A stretch of 64,000 nucleotides of DNA from Erysipelotrichaceae bacterium (GCA_017473265.1 JAFULQ010000002.1:108366-172365); one strand, 5' to 3'; positions 44,609-54,580 are shown, counted from the stretch's first letter. The notes: generated by a model from the letters alone, not told the origin. A program made the numbers and translations.

Positions 44609-47600
44609 ATGAAACCATTGAAATTGACAATTAAAGCTTTTGGGGCGTATGCGGAAGAGACGGTTGTAGATTTTGAACAATTGAAGAATGGATTGTTTTT
44701 AATTACTGGTGATACAGGTGCGGGAAAAACAACGATTTTTGATGCGATGGTTTTTGCACTGTTTGGGAAAGCTAGTGGTACAAATCGTGAATATCGTATG
44801 TTTCATAGTGACTATGTAGATAAAGGCGTAGATACAGAAGTTACATTTACATTTAGTCATAATGGAAAAGCATATGAGGTATATCGTAATATTCATTTTG
44901 CTAGAAATGCTAAAACAAAAATGTATAGTGATAAGCCAGAAATTACAAAACAGTATTTAAAAGAAGAAAATGGCGAAGTTATTGAAAAAAATATTACAGA
45001 AAAAGTTGAAGAATTGATTGGACTAAATGTAGATCAATTCCGTAAGATTGTAATGTTGGCTCAAGGTGAATTCCAAGCTTTCTTAAAAGCGGATAATAGT
45101 AGTAAAAAAACAATTTTAGGTAATTTGTTTGATAGTTCTGCATATGTAAGTTTTCAAGATCGATTAGATGAAGCAGAAAAGAAATTGCGTAAACAAAATG
45201 AATTATTAAATAATCAATTGTCTACTGTTATTAATAAAGATACTTTTCCATTGCCTGATACTTTAGATGAAGTTGAAAAACAAAAGTATCATCCTAATCA
45301 TCCTAGTGTTATTGAGAATATTGAAGAACTAATAACAAATGAAGAAAATGAAATAAAAGATTTGGATGAATATATTAAAGATACTAATGAAATGATTCAA
45401 TCTTTAAATACAAGATTACATGATGTACAACGTAAGAATGATGAATTAGTTATATTAGATAATTTATTGAAAGAAAAAGTAGCGTTGGAATCTAAGAAAG
45501 ATGAAATGACTACTAAAAAGCAACAATTGGAACAAGCGGAAGTTGCGTATCGTAAAGTGTATTCTGCAGAAAAAGATTATCAAAGAGTATGTAGTGAATA
45601 TGATAGAGCAAAGAATTTGTTTGAAAGTAATACTTCATTATTGAAAAACAAGGAAGTTGAATTGAAGGAAAAATTAACAGTTGTTGAAAAGAATTTGCCT
45701 TTGTATAAAGATGTTGAAGGATATGTAACTAAGATGCATGATGTTGAAAGTAAACTTGGTGAATATGATCGTTTGGAACAATTACGAACGCAAACCAATA
45801 CATTACATACGACATTAGAAACATTGGATAACGATATCCGTGTATTAGATGGAAGAATTGTGAATGGGAATGCACTTGTAGAATCTAATAAAGAAAAGAT
45901 GGATGCATTAGAAAAAGTAGTTGGCTTGTCTGATACTTGTTATAAAGTGTATAGTGATGCGTCTAATGATGTGGATGTTGTTAATGAATATAGTAGGAAT
46001 GTAGATAGTTTAATAGTTGAAAATAGCAAATATGAGCAACATTGCAAATTATTGAAAGAATTGATGGATAAGGCAAAAGTTCAAAGCACAACTTATTTAC
46101 AACTATATCAACGCTTTATTGCTGGACAAGCAGGCATTATTGCGAAAAATTTAGTTACGGAAATTGAAACTCACGGAGAAGGTGTATGCCCAGTTTGTCA
46201 TACACATTTGGTGAATGATGATATTGTGCATTTAGCTGGTTCTATTGTTGATGTTTGCACACAAGAGGATGTGGATGTGGCTAAGAATGCTTTTGATACA
46301 ACGGATCTAATGCGTCGTAATGAACAGGTGAATGTAGATACAGTTAAGGCTAAGATTGAACAAATCAAGGAAGCTTGTTTCGCACAAATTCAAAAATTGG
46401 GTGTAGCTAATGATGATAAGATGTATACGAAAGAGTATGCTGTATATGTTCAATCGAATATTCAAAAAGCATATGAAGAAGCAAAAAAGAAATATGAAGA
46501 AACTGTTAATGCTAAGCAACAATTGGAGCAGTTAAAATTAGATCAAGAAAAATATAGTAAAGTGATTCAAGAATTAATTGCCTCTAAAGAAGTAAAAGCA
46601 CAAGAAAAACAAAAAGCAGAAGTGGATTTTGTTCAAAGTAAGACAGCATTAGATTCTTTAATGACTACTTTGCCAGAAGCTTCTAAAGATGTTGCTGTGC
46701 AAAAATTAGCTGCAATGCAAAAAGAAAAAGAAACGTTAGAACAAAAATTATTACAAGATGAGCAAATTCGAGATGCTGTGAATAATGCAGTACAAGAATT
46801 GCGTGGTATTGTTCAAGGGAATCAAGCGCAAGTGGATACACTGTGTAAACAAGTTGAGGCATCAAAGGAATTGTATCAAAAAGCAATTGTTGAACATTTT
46901 GTTACAGAGGATGTGTATCATGCAAGTTTAGGCTATATTGTGGATGTGCAATATGCGGATACATGGATTAAACAAAGAAGTGAAGAAGTTGTAAATTATG
47001 AACACAGTGTTGTAGATAATGCAAAACGTGTTAAAGAGCAACAAGAAAAGACAAAAGATTTTGTTACAGAAGATACAATAGAGATTGAAAATGAAATTTC
47101 AAAATTACAGGGAGAATTGGAACCTAAAGTAGCGTATCGAACAACATTAATAGGTAATAAGAGTTTACATATTGGCGTATGTAAAACGATGAAAGGCTAT
47201 AAAAAGCAAATTGACTTAATTAAGCCTGCTTATTTACGACTTCAAAGATTGAATGATATTGCGAATGCTAAAAGTAGTTCTGAAGGTGGTAAATACAATT
47301 TTGAAAGTTACTCGCTTGCGAATACTTTTAAAGAGATTTTACAAGCTGCAAATGCTCGTTTGAATCATATGAGTGGTGGAAAGTATGAGTTGATACATGA
47401 AACGAAAGCATCTCGTAGTAGTTCACAAGCTGGCTTTGATATTAAAGTGTTAGATGCATTTACTAATGAAATCCGAGATTCAGCATCATTATCAGGTGGT
47501 GAAACATTTGAAGTTTCTATGTCGCTAGCATTAGGATTAAGTGATGTTGTACAAGCACATGCGAATGGTAAGAAAATTGATGCGATTTTTATTGATGAAG

Positions 47601-47779
47601 GATTTGGTTCTTTAGATGAAGCGTTGTTAATTAAGGCTAAAAATGTATTAGAAGATATTGCTGGTGATAGCAAGCAAATTGGAATTATTTCACATGTTAG
47701 TAAATTAGATGAAATTATTCCACAAAAGATTGTTGTTAAAGGAAGTAATAGGGGTAGTACATTAAGTATTAAAATCTAA
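44609..47779 (+). CDS. sbcC: Exonuclease SbcC (Rad50-type ATPase)
   Basis: 1056-aa SMC-like ATPase partner of SbcD. Walker A GDTGAGKTTIFDAM is at residues 31-44; two long coiled-coil arms (about 170-510 and 590-880) are joined at a zinc hook GVCPVCHTHL near residue 530; the C-terminal ABC signature is SLSGGETFEVSMSLALGLSD and Walker B AIFIDEGFGSLDE. The complex holds DNA ends while SbcD cuts. A terminator follows. Confidence 0.96.
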   Translation: MKPLKLTIKAFGAYAEETVVDFEQLKNGLFLITGDTGAGKTTIFDAMVFALFGKASGTNREYRMFHSDYVDKGVDTEVTFTFSHNGKAYEVYRNIHFARNAKTKMYSDKPEITKQYLKEENGEVIEKNITEKVEELIGLNVDQFRKIVMLAQGEFQAFLKADNSSKKTILGNLFDSSAYVSFQDRLDEAEKKLRKQNELLNNQLSTVINKDTFPLPDTLDEVEKQKYHPNHPSVIENIEELITNEENEIKDLDEYIKDTNEMIQSLNTRLHDVQRKNDELVILDNLLKEKVALESKKDEMTTKKQQLEQAEVAYRKVYSAEKDYQRVCSEYDRAKNLFESNTSLLKNKEVELKEKLTVVEKNLPLYKDVEGYVTKMHDVESKLGEYDRLEQLRTQTNTLHTTLETLDNDIRVLDGRIVNGNALVESNKEKMDALEKVVGLSDTCYKVYSDASNDVDVVNEYSRNVDSLIVENSKYEQHCKLLKELMDKAKVQSTTYLQLYQRFIAGQAGIIAKNLVTEIETHGEGVCPVCHTHLVNDDIVHLAGSIVDVCTQEDVDVAKNAFDTTDLMRRNEQVNVDTVKAKIEQIKEACFAQIQKLGVANDDKMYTKEYAVYVQSNIQKAYEEAKKKYEETVNAKQQLEQLKLDQEKYSKVIQELIASKEVKAQEKQKAEVDFVQSKTALDSLMTTLPEASKDVAVQKLAAMQKEKETLEQKLLQDEQIRDAVNNAVQELRGIVQGNQAQVDTLCKQVEASKELYQKAIVEHFVTEDVYHASLGYIVDVQYADTWIKQRSEEVVNYEHSVVDNAKRVKEQQEKTKDFVTEDTIEIENEISKLQGELEPKVAYRTTLIGNKSLHIGVCKTMKGYKKQIDLIKPAYLRLQRLNDIANAKSSSEGGKYNFESYSLANTFKEILQAANARLNHMSGGKYELIHETKASRSSSQAGFDIKVLDAFTNEIRDSASLSGGETFEVSMSLALGLSDVVQAHANGKKIDAIFIDEGFGSLDEALLIKAKNVLEDIAGDSKQIGIISHVSKLDEIIPQKIVVKGSNRGSTLSIKI

Positions 47780-47784
47780 ATAAA

Positions 47785-47820
47785 AAGGAGTTTTCTTTTA
47801 AAACGAAAACTTCTTTTTTT
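47785..47820 (+). terminator. Terminator after sbcC
   Basis: AAGGAGTTTTC and GAAAACTTCTT (11 bp, one G-U) followed by seven T. Confidence 0.85.
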
Positions 47821-47906
47821 GTTTCTATATAATAAACAAATTTTTACAAATAATTTACGTATCAGTTGTTTAATTTCATGGTAATATTTAAGAGAGGATG
47901 ATGCTT

Positions 47907-48980
47907 ATGACAACAAACCAAAAGAAGGATTTTTTAATTGAAGTAGTTTTTGCTTTATTTGTTCTTGCTGTTGTATTTTTACTTTATAAATACATATTAC
48001 CAATTACTTTGCCTTTTATTCTTGGATTATTGGTGGCGTGGATCGTTGTTAAAATAACAGATCGTTTTCATACAAAGAATAAATGGTTACGTGCAGGAAT
48101 TGTTATTTTGCTATATGCAATTTTTGCGGTTGTTGCTATGGTTGTATTAGTCGCTTTTATGACTTGGATTGGTGAAAAAATTGTAAATGTACCAACCTTT
48201 GTGCAAGATGTGTTAATTCCAACGGTTAAAACATTTCATAAAGATATTTTGCATCCGATTATTGAGAGTTTAGATCCAAATATTCATACCATTCTAAGTA
48301 GTGTATGGAATAGTATGGTATCTTCTTTATATAGTACAGTGACTACAGTAACAGAAATTGTTGTGACGAATGCTTCTAGTGCTATTGCAAGTATTCCGGC
48401 TATATTTATTAGTATATTGATGATGTTAGTATCTACATTCTTCTTTGTTGTGGATTATGAAAAAATTGGCATATTTTATGAAAAGTATATGCCTGATAAA
48501 GTAAAGGGTACAGTTAGTACAATTAGAGAATATTTGATGAATACCTTGTTAATTGTTATTCGTTCATATGTTATTATCTGTACATTGACTTTTACAGAAT
48601 TATCTATTTTATTCACTGTATTTGATATTCCATATGCTATACCTCTTGCATTCTTAATTGCTGTTTTTGATATTTTGCCAGTACTTGGTACAGGTGGTAT
48701 TTTAATTCCTTGGGGTATTATTGCTGCGGTATTGGGGCATAGAATCATGGGTGCTAAAATCTTGTTTATCTATGTGATTGTTACTGCAATTCGTAATTAT
48801 GTTGAGCCAAAGATTGTTGGAGCACAAATGGGATTGCATCCAATTATTACATTAGTTAGTATGTTTATTGGTTTACAATTATTTGGTTTTATTGGAATGT
48901 TTGGTTTTCCAATTATGATTTCATTCTTTTGGAAAAATCGTAAAAAAGATGAAGTTGAACAAATTATTATGGAATCGTAA
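47907..48980 (+). CDS. AI-2E/YtvI family transporter-like protein
   Basis: A 357-aa protein with about eight helices of the AI-2E (PerM) family; the best-known relative with this context-free pattern is B. subtilis YtvI. Diagnostic parts are the N-terminal double helix (LPITLPFILGLLVAWIVVKI), the loop TFHKDILHPIIESLDPNIH, and the C-terminal PYAIPLAFLIAVFDILPVLG and VEPKIVGAQMGLHPIITLV. Members include Na+/H+ antiporters and putative autoinducer exporters; role here unknown. Start at 47907 fits AGAGAGGA 8 bases upstream. Confidence 0.85.
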   Translation: MTTNQKKDFLIEVVFALFVLAVVFLLYKYILPITLPFILGLLVAWIVVKITDRFHTKNKWLRAGIVILLYAIFAVVAMVVLVAFMTWIGEKIVNVPTFVQDVLIPTVKTFHKDILHPIIESLDPNIHTILSSVWNSMVSSLYSTVTTVTEIVVTNASSAIASIPAIFISILMMLVSTFFFVVDYEKIGIFYEKYMPDKVKGTVSTIREYLMNTLLIVIRSYVIICTLTFTELSILFTVFDIPYAIPLAFLIAVFDILPVLGTGGILIPWGIIAAVLGHRIMGAKILFIYVIVTAIRNYVEPKIVGAQMGLHPIITLVSMFIGLQLFGFIGMFGFPIMISFFWKNRKKDEVEQIIMES

Positions 48981-48993
48981 GATTCCTTTTTCT
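48971..48993 (+). terminator. Terminator after the AI-2E family gene
   Basis: GGAATC and GATTCC with a GTAA loop and a TTTTTCT tail; it overlaps the stop codon. Confidence 0.8.
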
Positions 48994-49000
48994 ATTGGCA

Positions 49001-49009
49001 TGCTATAAT
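49001..49009 (+). promoter_or_regulatory. Extended -10 promoter before the asparaginase gene
   Basis: TGC-TATAAT, 24 bases before the ATG at 49033. Confidence 0.55.
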
Positions 49010-49032
49010 AAATCAAAGAGATGGTGATAATC

Positions 49033-50013
49033 ATGAAACATATAGTAATCGTAGCCACCGGAGGCACAATTGCTGGTATTGGTGAAAAAGGAAAAACAGT
49101 GGCATATCATGCAGGAGAAATATCGATTGATGATATTTTAGTATCAATTCCCAATGTAAAAAATGTAGCTGAATTAGAGATTGTTCAATTTATGAATGTG
49201 GACTCAAATGAGATGAATATAGATACATGGATTGCATTGAGTAATACTATTAATGACATTATTATAAGAGATGATGTGGATGGTATTGTAGTTACTCATG
49301 GAACGGATACCATTGAAGAAACTGCTTATTTTCTAAATTTAACCATTGGTTCTAATAAACCAATTGTATTAACTGGTGCAATGCGTCCTGCAACTGCAAC
49401 TAGTGCAGATGGTCCATATAATTTATATCAAGCAATTGCATTGGCTGCTAATGAAGAAGCAGTAGGTCAAGGTGTAATGGTATTGTTCTCTAATACTATT
49501 TATTCTGGTAGAGATATTCAAAAGGTTAATAATTATAAGATAGATGCTTTTGATCAAAAATCATTTGGTTGTTTGGGATATATGCAAGATGAAAAAGCGT
49601 ATTTCTTTTCTAAGACATTTAAAACACATACATATTTATCAAGATTTGCAGGTAAATTAGATGTATTAGCTAATGTAGCTATTGCATATTATTATGCAGG
49701 AGCAGATAGTGACATTTTAAAATATTTATCGCAACATCATCAAGGAATTATTATTGTGGGTAGTGGTAATGGTAACTATTCGAAAGAATGGATGCGAATG
49801 ATCAATTATTGTTATGAAGAATATGGTACGATTTTTGTTCGTGCATCAAGAGTTCCGTTAGGGATTGTATTTAGTGACCATGTGTTTGATCCAAATGAGT
49901 ATTGTATTGCTTCAAATACATTGAGTGGACAAAAAGCTCGAATTCTTCTTTCTTTAGCATTATCTAAGACTAAGGATATTCAGGAAATCAAGGAAGTATT
50001 TAATCAATATTAG
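49033..50013 (+). CDS. L-asparaginase
   Basis: Hydrolyses L-asparagine to aspartate and ammonia. The 326-aa enzyme has both family signatures: VATGGTIAGIGE at residues 6-17 with the nucleophile Thr, and VVTHGTDTIEETAYFL near residues 84-99 with the second Thr-Asp pair; the Lys follows in TGAMRPATATSADGPYN. No signal peptide, so cytosolic. The overall pattern is closer to the AnsB-type enzymes than to the plant type. Followed by a TATAAT and the NAD operon, so separately transcribed or read through. Confidence 0.93.
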   Translation: MKHIVIVATGGTIAGIGEKGKTVAYHAGEISIDDILVSIPNVKNVAELEIVQFMNVDSNEMNIDTWIALSNTINDIIIRDDVDGIVVTHGTDTIEETAYFLNLTIGSNKPIVLTGAMRPATATSADGPYNLYQAIALAANEEAVGQGVMVLFSNTIYSGRDIQKVNNYKIDAFDQKSFGCLGYMQDEKAYFFSKTFKTHTYLSRFAGKLDVLANVAIAYYYAGADSDILKYLSQHHQGIIIVGSGNGNYSKEWMRMINYCYEEYGTIFVRASRVPLGIVFSDHVFDPNEYCIASNTLSGQKARILLSLALSKTKDIQEIKEVFNQY

Positions 50014-50044
50014 TGTATAATAAAATTAATTAGAGGTGAAAATT

Positions 50045-51514
50045 ATGGATACAAATTTAATGAACATTAATCAAGAACGTAACTTAACAATGTTGATGGA
50101 TTATTATGAGCTAACTATGGCTAATGGGTATTATAAATTAGGACTTAAAGACCAATGGGTGTGTTTTGATTTATTCTTTAGAAAGATACCTGAAAGTGGT
50201 GGGTTTGTAATTGCGGCTGGTTTAGAAAGTGCTATTTCTTATATTAAAAATATGCATTTTACAGATGGTGATATTGCTTTTTTAAGAGATAAAGGAATCT
50301 TTGATGAAGGGTTCTTAGAATATTTACGTAATTTTAAATTTACTGGTGATATTGATGCAATTAGAGAAGGAACTCCAGTGTATCCACATGTTCCGCTTGT
50401 TACTGTTTGTGCTCCATTATGTGAAGCACAATTAGTGGAAACAATGTTATTGTTATCTATCAATCATCAAAGTTTAATTGCAACAAAAACGAATCGTATT
50501 GTAAGAGCTGCGGGCGATCGTGTAGTTATGGAATTTGGTGCTCGTCGTGCACATGGTTATGATGCATCTATTTTAGGAGCAAGAGCTGCTGCTATTGGTG
50601 GTGCTAAAATGACGGCTACGACTATTGCGGATGAAATGTTTGGTTTCCCTGCAACAGGTACGATGGCTCATTCATGGATTCAATTCTTTAATAATGATTA
50701 TGAAGCATTTAAAAAGTATGCAGAAGTTTATCCAAGTAGTTCTGTATTCTTATTAGATACCTTTGATGTATTAACTAGTGGTTTGCCAGCAGCGATTAAG
50801 GTTGCGAAAGAAATTATTGAACCACAAGGATATCGTTTAAAAGGGGTTCGTTTAGATAGTGGTGACTTAGCGTACTTATCTAAAAAAGTTCGTAAAGAAT
50901 TAGATAAACATGGTATGCAGGATTGTACAATTGTTGTATCAAATAGTATTGATGAATATTTGATTCAATCATTAAATATGCAAGATGCGAAAATTGACTC
51001 TTTTGGAGTGGGTGAACGTTTAATTACTTCAAAAGCAGAACCTGTGTTTGGTGGTGTTTACAAATTAGTGGCTGTTGAAAATACAGAAACACATGAGTTT
51101 GAACCTCGTATTAAAATTAGTGAAAATGTTGAAAAGATTATTAATCCAGGACGTAAGAGAGCATATCGTGTGTATGATGAAAATCATTTATCAAAGATTG
51201 ATGTGATTGCGTTATATCATGAAGATTTGAGTATTGGAAATCTTAAAGTGGTAGATCCTAAAAAGTCTTGGAAGGTATATGAAGTAAATGAAGGAACAAT
51301 GGAAGAATTGCTAGTACCAATCTTTAGAAAAGGTGAATTAGTTTATAAAGTTCCTACATTAGAAGAAATTATTGCTTATAGTAAGCAACAACAAGAATAT
51401 GTAATGGAAGAGGAAAAACGTTTTAATTATCCACATAAGCATTATGTTGATTTGAGTTATGAATTGAGTGAATTGAAGATTCAAATGTTGAAGGATAATG
51501 GAGAATGGCAATGA
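50045..51514 (+). CDS. pncB: Nicotinate phosphoribosyltransferase
   Basis: Makes nicotinate mononucleotide from nicotinate and PRPP with ATP, entering NAD through the Preiss-Handler salvage route. The 489-aa protein starts NLTMLMDYYELTMANGYYKL, has MEFGARRAHGYDASI with the phosphorylated-type His near residue 180, VRLDSGDLAYLSKKVR, and FGVGERLITSKAEPVFGGVY, all typical. AGAGGTG ribosome site. Its stop overlaps the nadD start (ATGA), and nadD overlaps nadE, so the three form a tight NAD operon. Confidence 0.96.
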   Translation: MDTNLMNINQERNLTMLMDYYELTMANGYYKLGLKDQWVCFDLFFRKIPESGGFVIAAGLESAISYIKNMHFTDGDIAFLRDKGIFDEGFLEYLRNFKFTGDIDAIREGTPVYPHVPLVTVCAPLCEAQLVETMLLLSINHQSLIATKTNRIVRAAGDRVVMEFGARRAHGYDASILGARAAAIGGAKMTATTIADEMFGFPATGTMAHSWIQFFNNDYEAFKKYAEVYPSSSVFLLDTFDVLTSGLPAAIKVAKEIIEPQGYRLKGVRLDSGDLAYLSKKVRKELDKHGMQDCTIVVSNSIDEYLIQSLNMQDAKIDSFGVGERLITSKAEPVFGGVYKLVAVENTETHEFEPRIKISENVEKIINPGRKRAYRVYDENHLSKIDVIALYHEDLSIGNLKVVDPKKSWKVYEVNEGTMEELLVPIFRKGELVYKVPTLEEIIAYSKQQQEYVMEEEKRFNYPHKHYVDLSYELSELKIQMLKDNGEWQ

Positions 51515-52122
51515 TAGGGGTATTTATTGGTTCGTTTAATCCAATTACCCAGGGTCATGTATATATTGCTGAAAGTATATTACAGCATACAGAGTGTACA
51601 CATGTGATGTTTGTGCCTGTATCGGATTTGTATGGTAAAGCTAGTTTGAAAGTAGAAGATGATTATCGTGTACAAATGATTCGTTTGGCTATTTCCGGAT
51701 ATGAGAATATGTCAGTGAATACGATTGAGATTGAAATGGCAGAGCAGCTTGGTAGACAAAATAAAACCATTGAAACTATGTATGAATTGCGAAAACAATA
51801 TGATGAACCATTAGTATTTATTATTGGAGCGGATAATGTTGCGAAGTTACATACTTGGTATAAAGCTGAGGAATTAGTATCTGAATTTGGAGTGTATGTT
51901 ATTTCTAGAGATGGTATTGATGTGGAAAAACTCATACAAGAAGATGAATGGTTGAACAAGAATATATCGTATTATGATGTAGTAGAGGAGGCTGTAAATT
52001 CAGCTAGTTCTAGTGAAATTCGTGAGAATGTAAAACAAGGACTATCGATTGATGGTTTAGTTTGTGAAGCAGTGAAACAATATATATATGAACATCAATT
52101 ATATGTGGAGGAATGCGTATGA
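51511..52122 (+). CDS. nadD: Nicotinate-nucleotide adenylyltransferase
   Basis: Adenylates nicotinate mononucleotide to deamido-NAD. The 203-aa nucleotidyltransferase opens IGVFIGSFNPITQGHVYIAE with the (H/T)xGH motif at 14-17 (TQGH), has VFIIGADNVAKLHTWYKAEEL (about residues 106-126), and SASSSEIRENV near the end in place of the usual ISSTEIR. The start at 51511 has GGAGA 8 bases upstream; the ATG at 51505 is an alternative. The single-domain form without fused HD protein is standard. Context between pncB and nadE settles the substrate. Confidence 0.92.
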   Translation: MIGVFIGSFNPITQGHVYIAESILQHTECTHVMFVPVSDLYGKASLKVEDDYRVQMIRLAISGYENMSVNTIEIEMAEQLGRQNKTIETMYELRKQYDEPLVFIIGADNVAKLHTWYKAEELVSEFGVYVISRDGIDVEKLIQEDEWLNKNISYYDVVEEAVNSASSSEIRENVKQGLSIDGLVCEAVKQYIYEHQLYVEECV

Positions 52123-53843
52123 CATTAAAAATAGCATTAGGACAATTATTAGTTGAAAGTGGACATCCAAGTGTAAATGTTCAAAAAATGAAGAATATGA
52201 TTGCACAAGCTAAAGAAGATGGTGTGGATATCATTGTTTTTCCACAAATGTGTGTCGGTGGTTACTTTCTAGCTGATAAATGGTATAGCAGCGAGTGGAG
52301 AAAAGAATTACTATTTTACAATGAAGAAATTGCTGGTTGTAGTGATGGTATTGGTGTTGTATGGGGTAATATCTATGAAGAAAATAATATTGTATTTGAT
52401 GCTGGATATTATGCACATAATCAGGAAATTACATACATCCAACCTAAACAAAATTTACAACAAACAGGTGTGTATAATGATGGACGTTATCTAACAAGTC
52501 AAGCATCGAATTGTGCCTTTGTATTTGAAAAAGATAGGCAACAACATATTTTGGGAATTGTTGTTGGTGATGATTTGTATAATGATAAAGTCATGGAACG
52601 ATTAGTTGCTTGTGATTATATTTTACATATTGAAAGCAAACCATGGACATTAGATGATGAAAACAAAAAAGATGAGCGTGTCGCAACCTTGTTACCTAAA
52701 GTGTATAGTGTAAATGCAGCGGGCATGCAAAATACGGGTAAAAACATTGTGATGTTTGATGGTAAGAGTTGTGTTTATGAAAAAGGTATTCGTGTATGTA
52801 CCTTAAGAGATGATTTTGCTGAAGAGTATGCGGTATGTGATTATTATGATCATAGTAAGAAATATAAATTATTGAATTGTTTGGTTCGTGCAATTCAAGA
52901 ATTTGATCGTCAAATTATGGGCTATAATCCTAAATGGATTATTGGTTTAAGTGGTGGTTTGGATAGTAGTGTAACGGCAGCGTTATTAACGATGGCATTA
53001 GGAAGCGAAAGAGTTTGTGGATATAATTTAGCTACTAAATATAATTCACAAAAAACAAAAGATAATGCACAAAATGAAGCAGATGCTTTAGGAATTAAGA
53101 TTCGTAATGGATATATTAGTGACATTCATAAGGCTACTACTGAAACGATGCATATTTATGGATATAATGATGAACAAATGCCAACATTGGTTCATGAAAA
53201 TATTCAAGCAAGAATTCGTGGTAATGTATTAAGTACTTTCTCTCAAATTGAGAATGGAGTTATCATGAATAATGGTAATAAGATTGAAGTAGCATTAGGA
53301 TATGCGACATTATATGGTGATAGTATTGGGGCAATGAGTCCTTTAGGAGATTTAACGAAAGTACAATTATTTGAATTATCTCGTCAAATCAATATGAAAT
53401 TTGAGAAAGAAATTATCCCAGAACGTTTATTACCAGTGGTTACTGAGAATGAGTTACTATGGGAAATGGCACCTAGTGCTGAATTAAAAGATAACCAATA
53501 TGATCCAATGAAGTGGTTCTATCATGATTGGTTAATTTCTAAATTAACAGATAGCAAATGTAATGTAGAAGATATTATGGAAAGTTATCTTGATGGTTCT
53601 TTATTACAATCTGAAGTAGGTAGATGGATAAAGCATTATCATTTAGATGAGCCAAAAGCATTTATAGATGATTTAGAATGGGTATTACGTCAAATGCGTA
53701 TAGCAATCTTCAAACGTATTCAAATGCCACCTATTGTTATGGTAACCAATAGTGCATATGGTTCAAATCATTTAGAGATTCAAGGAACTTGGGATGTCAC
53801 AAGACGTTATCAAGAGTTAAAAGAAAAAATCTTAGCTATGTAG
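52119..53843 (+). CDS. nadE: NAD+ synthetase with degenerate glutaminase domain
   Basis: Amidates deamido-NAD to NAD+. The 574-aa protein has the two-domain layout of glutamine-dependent enzymes. The C-terminal synthetase is intact: GLSGGLDSSVTAALL (PP-loop, about residue 278), and ALGYATLYGDSIGAMSPLGD. The N-terminal nitrilase-like domain has lost key residues: the catalytic Glu of VFPEL is Gln (IIVFPQMCVGGY, about residue 46), and the nucleophilic Cys of the usual ICEDxW is Gly (GIVVGDDLYND, about residue 155), although the Lys of PKQNL is kept. It probably uses free ammonia. Overlaps nadD by 4 bases. Confidence 0.93.
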   Translation: MTLKIALGQLLVESGHPSVNVQKMKNMIAQAKEDGVDIIVFPQMCVGGYFLADKWYSSEWRKELLFYNEEIAGCSDGIGVVWGNIYEENNIVFDAGYYAHNQEITYIQPKQNLQQTGVYNDGRYLTSQASNCAFVFEKDRQQHILGIVVGDDLYNDKVMERLVACDYILHIESKPWTLDDENKKDERVATLLPKVYSVNAAGMQNTGKNIVMFDGKSCVYEKGIRVCTLRDDFAEEYAVCDYYDHSKKYKLLNCLVRAIQEFDRQIMGYNPKWIIGLSGGLDSSVTAALLTMALGSERVCGYNLATKYNSQKTKDNAQNEADALGIKIRNGYISDIHKATTETMHIYGYNDEQMPTLVHENIQARIRGNVLSTFSQIENGVIMNNGNKIEVALGYATLYGDSIGAMSPLGDLTKVQLFELSRQINMKFEKEIIPERLLPVVTENELLWEMAPSAELKDNQYDPMKWFYHDWLISKLTDSKCNVEDIMESYLDGSLLQSEVGRWIKHYHLDEPKAFIDDLEWVLRQMRIAIFKRIQMPPIVMVTNSAYGSNHLEIQGTWDVTRRYQELKEKILAM

Positions 53844-53861
53844 TAAATAAGGAGTATAAGT

Positions 53862-54578
53862 ATGGCAAATAATAAGAGTTTAGATTTAAAAGACATTATC
53901 AATGTAGCGACTGCTTTATCACAACAAGAACAATCAAATAATAAGAATCAATCAATTAAGATGGTTTCTGCGTTAAGCTCACTTGTGAAAGCACCTGAAA
54001 AAGAAGAAGAGGAAGAAGAAAAATCTGTTTCATCTTTATTACAAGCAGCAAAAACAGATGCAAAGGATACAAATATTATTTCTAATTTATTAGAAAATCT
54101 TGGTTTGAGTAAGAGTCAAGAAAAGCAAGAAGAAGAGGAATTGATTGCTTTATTAGAAAGCAAGGGATACAGTGTTGATAAAGAATCAGCAATTGATACT
54201 GGTGCTGTTTCTGCTGCATTAGTTGCTTTAGCTGCTTATGCAAAAGAAAATGACTTATTTGATAAGATTGCGGATTTATTTGAAGAAGAAACTAAGAAAA
54301 AGAAAAAAACAACTAAGAAAAAATCAACTACAAAGAAATCAACAGCTAAAAAAACTACAACTAAGAAGTCAACAGCTAAGAAGACTACTGCTAAAAAGTC
54401 TACGACTGCAAAGAAATCAACAGCTAAAAAGGCAACTGCTAAGAAGAGTACTTCAACTGCTAAAAAATCTACGGCAAAGAAGAGTACAACAGCCAAAAAA
54501 ACTACTGTTAAAAAGACTACAGCTAAGAAGACAACTGCTGCTAAGAAAACTACAACTAAAAAATCTACGAAGAAATAA
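53862..54578 (+). CDS. Protein with histone-H1-like Lys/Thr/Ser/Ala tail
   Basis: A 238-aa protein in two parts. Residues 1-145 are helical and acidic (EKEEEEEEKSVSSLLQAAK; ELIALLESKGYSVD; ALVALAAYAKENDLFDKIAD). Residues 146-238 are almost only Lys, Thr, Ser and Ala in units such as KKSTAKKTT. Such tails are known from eukaryotic H1, AlgP, chlamydial Hc and mycobacterial HupB and bind DNA. The acidic part is not a histone domain and I do not recognise it. Eighteen bases after nadE with a GGAGT site, so it may be co-transcribed with the NAD operon. A perfect bidirectional terminator follows. Confidence 0.8.
   Translation: MANNKSLDLKDIINVATALSQQEQSNNKNQSIKMVSALSSLVKAPEKEEEEEEKSVSSLLQAAKTDAKDTNIISNLLENLGLSKSQEKQEEEELIALLESKGYSVDKESAIDTGAVSAALVALAAYAKENDLFDKIADLFEEETKKKKKTTKKKSTTKKSTAKKTTTKKSTAKKTTAKKSTTAKKSTAKKATAKKSTSTAKKSTAKKSTTAKKTTVKKTTAKKTTAAKKTTTKKSTKK
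54291..54578 (+). repeat. Low-complexity coding repeat (Lys-rich tail)
   Basis: Imperfect tandem units of about 15 bases (AAR-AAR-TCN/ACN-RCN mixtures). Likely to vary in length between strains by slippage or recombination, in steps of three bases. Confidence 0.8.
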
Positions 54579-54580
54579 CA

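Noticed and set aside
54236..54496. 86-codon open frame on the minus strand opposite the Lys-rich tail
   Set aside because: It is the mirror of the low-complexity repeat (Val/Phe/Leu/Ala only), has no ribosome site, and opposes the real gene.
54291..54578. Possible CRISPR-like or satellite array
   Set aside because: The units are short, imperfect and in phase with codons; no spacers.
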